Below are positions 62,438 through 64,000 of a DNA stretch of 64,000 nt, piece after piece; the stretch's first letter is position 1; the number at the start of each line of letters is the position of its first letter. The DNA is taken from contig NC_079880.1 of assembly GCF_029227915.1 (NCBI RefSeq), forward strand, positions 29,507,501 through 29,571,500, read 5' to 3'. The notes under the pieces are model-generated. The model was not told the origin of the DNA and did not search any database. It was given only the letters and a program-made list of their open reading frames with translations. The DNA comes from Hydractinia symbiolongicarpus (Eukaryota; Cnidaria; Hydrozoa; Anthoathecata; Hydractiniidae). Made by a program: the position numbers and the translations under genes.

Positions 62438-64000
62438 ATGAGTTTACACCCTGGGTACTTTCTTTGTATACTTTTGACTATACGGGCCGAGTCCAAGATT
62501 TTCGGTAAATCGCAGGTTTTCGTTTGCCGGCGATTAAAGTTCTTTTATTCAGCGTCTCATCAAAAATGAAAACAAGTTTGAAGACTACAAGTCTCATGCG
62601 TTTTAGTGGTTAAAAAATAATTTAAAAAATCGTTCGGGAAATGAGTTTACTCCCTGGGTACTTTCTTTGTATACTTTTGACTATACGGGCTGAGTCCGGG
62701 ATTTTCGGTAAATCGCAGGTTTTCGTGTGCCGGCGATTAAACTTTTCTTATTCAGCGTCTCATCAAAAATGAAAACAAGTTTGAAGACTACAAGTCTCAT
62801 GCGTTTTAGTGGTGAAAAAATAATTTAAAACTCGTTCGGGAAATGAGTTTACTCCCTGGGTACTTTCCTTGTAAACTTTTGACTATACGGGCCAAGCCCG
62901 GGATTTACGGGAAATCGCGGGTTTTCGTTTGCCGGCGATTAAACTTCTTTTATTCAGCGTCTCATCAAAAATGAAAACATTTTTGAAAACTACAAGTCTT
63001 ATGCGTTTTAGTGGTGAAAAAATAATTTAAAAAATCGTTCGGAAAATGAGTTTACTCCCCGGGTACTTTCTTTGTAAACTTTTGACTATACAGGCCGAGT
63101 CCGGGATTTACGGGAAATCGCGGGTTTTCGTTTGCCGGCGATTAAACTTCTTTTATTCAGCGTCCCATCAAAAATGAAAACATTTTTGAAAACTGCAAGT
63201 CTCATGCGTTTTAGTGGTGAAAAAATAATTAAAAAAATCGTTCGGAAAATGAGTTTACTCCCTGGCTACTTTCTTTGTATACTTTTGACTATACGGGCCG
63301 AGTTCGAGATTTTCGGTAAATCGCAGGTTTTCGTGTGCCGGCGATTAAACTTCTTTTATTCAGCGTCTCATCAAAAATGAAAACAAGTTTGAAGACTACA
63401 AGTCTCATGCGTTTTAGTGGTGAAAAAATAATTTAAAAAATCGTTCGGGAAATGAGTTTACTCCCTGGGTACCTTCTTTGTAAACTTTTGACTATACGGG
63501 CTAAGCCCGGGATTTACGGGAAATCGCGGGTTTTCGTTTGCCGGCGATTAAACTTCTTTTATTCAGCGTCTCATCAAAAATGAAAACATTTTTGAAAACT
63601 ACAAGTCTTATGCGTTTTAGTGGTGAAAAAATAATTTAAAAAATCGTTCTGGAAATGAGTTTACTCACAGGGTACTTTCTTTATATACATTCGACTATAC
63701 GGCCAAAGCCCGGGATTTACGGGAAATCGCGGGTTTTCGTTTGCCGGCGATTAAACCTCTTTCATTAAGCGTCTCATCAAATATGAGAACACTTTTGAAA
63801 ACTACAAGTCTCATGCGTTTTAGTGGTGAAAAAAAAATTTAAAAAATCGTTCGGAAAATGAGTTTAATCCCCGGGTACTTTCTTTGTAAACTTTTGACTA
63901 TACAGGCCGAGTCCGGGATTTACGGGAAATCGCGGGTTTTCGTTTGCCGGCGATTAAACTTCTTTTATTCAGCGTCCCATCAAAAATGAGAACATTTTTG

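Larger units (their letters stand above)
51474..64000 (+). repeat. 203-bp satellite array, block 3 (about 62 monomers), continues past window end
   Basis: Third block of the same head-to-tail satellite. Its first ~2.9 kb is the duplicated counterpart of the start of block 2 (offset 16,832 bp after loss of one 202-bp monomer). Further on it changes to short-period higher-order repeats: a 6-mer pair of 1,217 bp and then five 608-bp trimer-type units. The array is still running at the last base of the window, so its end is not seen. No non-satellite sequence and no gene are visible in this block. Confidence 0.97.

Overview
The window is almost entirely one eukaryotic satellite DNA, a tandem repeat with a monomer of about 203 bp. 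About 285 monomers run head-to-tail in one orientation over the 64 kb. I see no convincing protein-coding gene and no rRNA, tRNA or CRISPR. The short open frames that recur every few hundred bases (64, 65 or 71 codons) are the same satellite monomers read in stop-free frames; they are not genes. The array size, multimeric higher-order structure and near-constant monomer length suggest a centromeric, pericentromeric or other heterochromatic block of a eukaryotic chromosome. The species cannot be fixed from sequence alone. An invertebrate animal, possibly a cnidarian, is a weak guess from the look of the unique insert.

The consensus monomer is about 38% GC and has two parts. A core of about 60 bp is about 55% GC and full of CpG. 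The other ~143 bp is about 31% GC, with A/T tracts and a 9-bp perfect dyad around a 4-base loop. The monomer has about 13 CpGs, roughly 1.8 times expectation. Diagnostic variants define monomer types that recur in fixed orders, forming higher-order repeats (HORs) whose period changes along the window: 7-mers of about 1.42 kb at 1.8-4.7 kb and 14.8-19.7 kb; a 10-mer offset (2,028 bp) at 4.4-8.2 kb; 6-mers of 1,218 bp at 20.9-26.1 kb; a 24-mer offset (4,870 bp) between 35.3-38.8 kb and 40.2-43.7 kb; a 5-mer duplication (1,015 bp) at 42.7-44.7 kb; a 6-mer pair (1,217 bp) at 55.1-57.4 kb; and trimers (608 bp) at 59.0-62.2 kb.

The array is interrupted twice by the same AT-rich, non-satellite sequence of about 3.03 kb, at 31,414-34,439 and 48,440-51,473. 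The copies differ by about a dozen substitutions, a 10-bp indel and an 18-bp indel. Both sit in the same satellite context, so they are one insertion later copied inside a ~10 kb segment (27.1-37.5 kb and 44.1-54.3 kb, about 17.03 kb apart). On the minus strand the insert looks like a non-autonomous Helitron2/Helentron-type rolling-circle transposon. It ends in CTAG, has a 7-bp-stem hairpin just inside that end, carries a 13-bp (12/13) inverted repeat that is terminal at one end and subterminal at the other, and splits the satellite A6 tract exactly 3+3 with no target-site duplication. A related uninterrupted monomer at about 62.24-62.44 kb acts as an empty site. The most interesting result is therefore a transposon captured by a satellite and amplified with it as part of a larger repeat unit.
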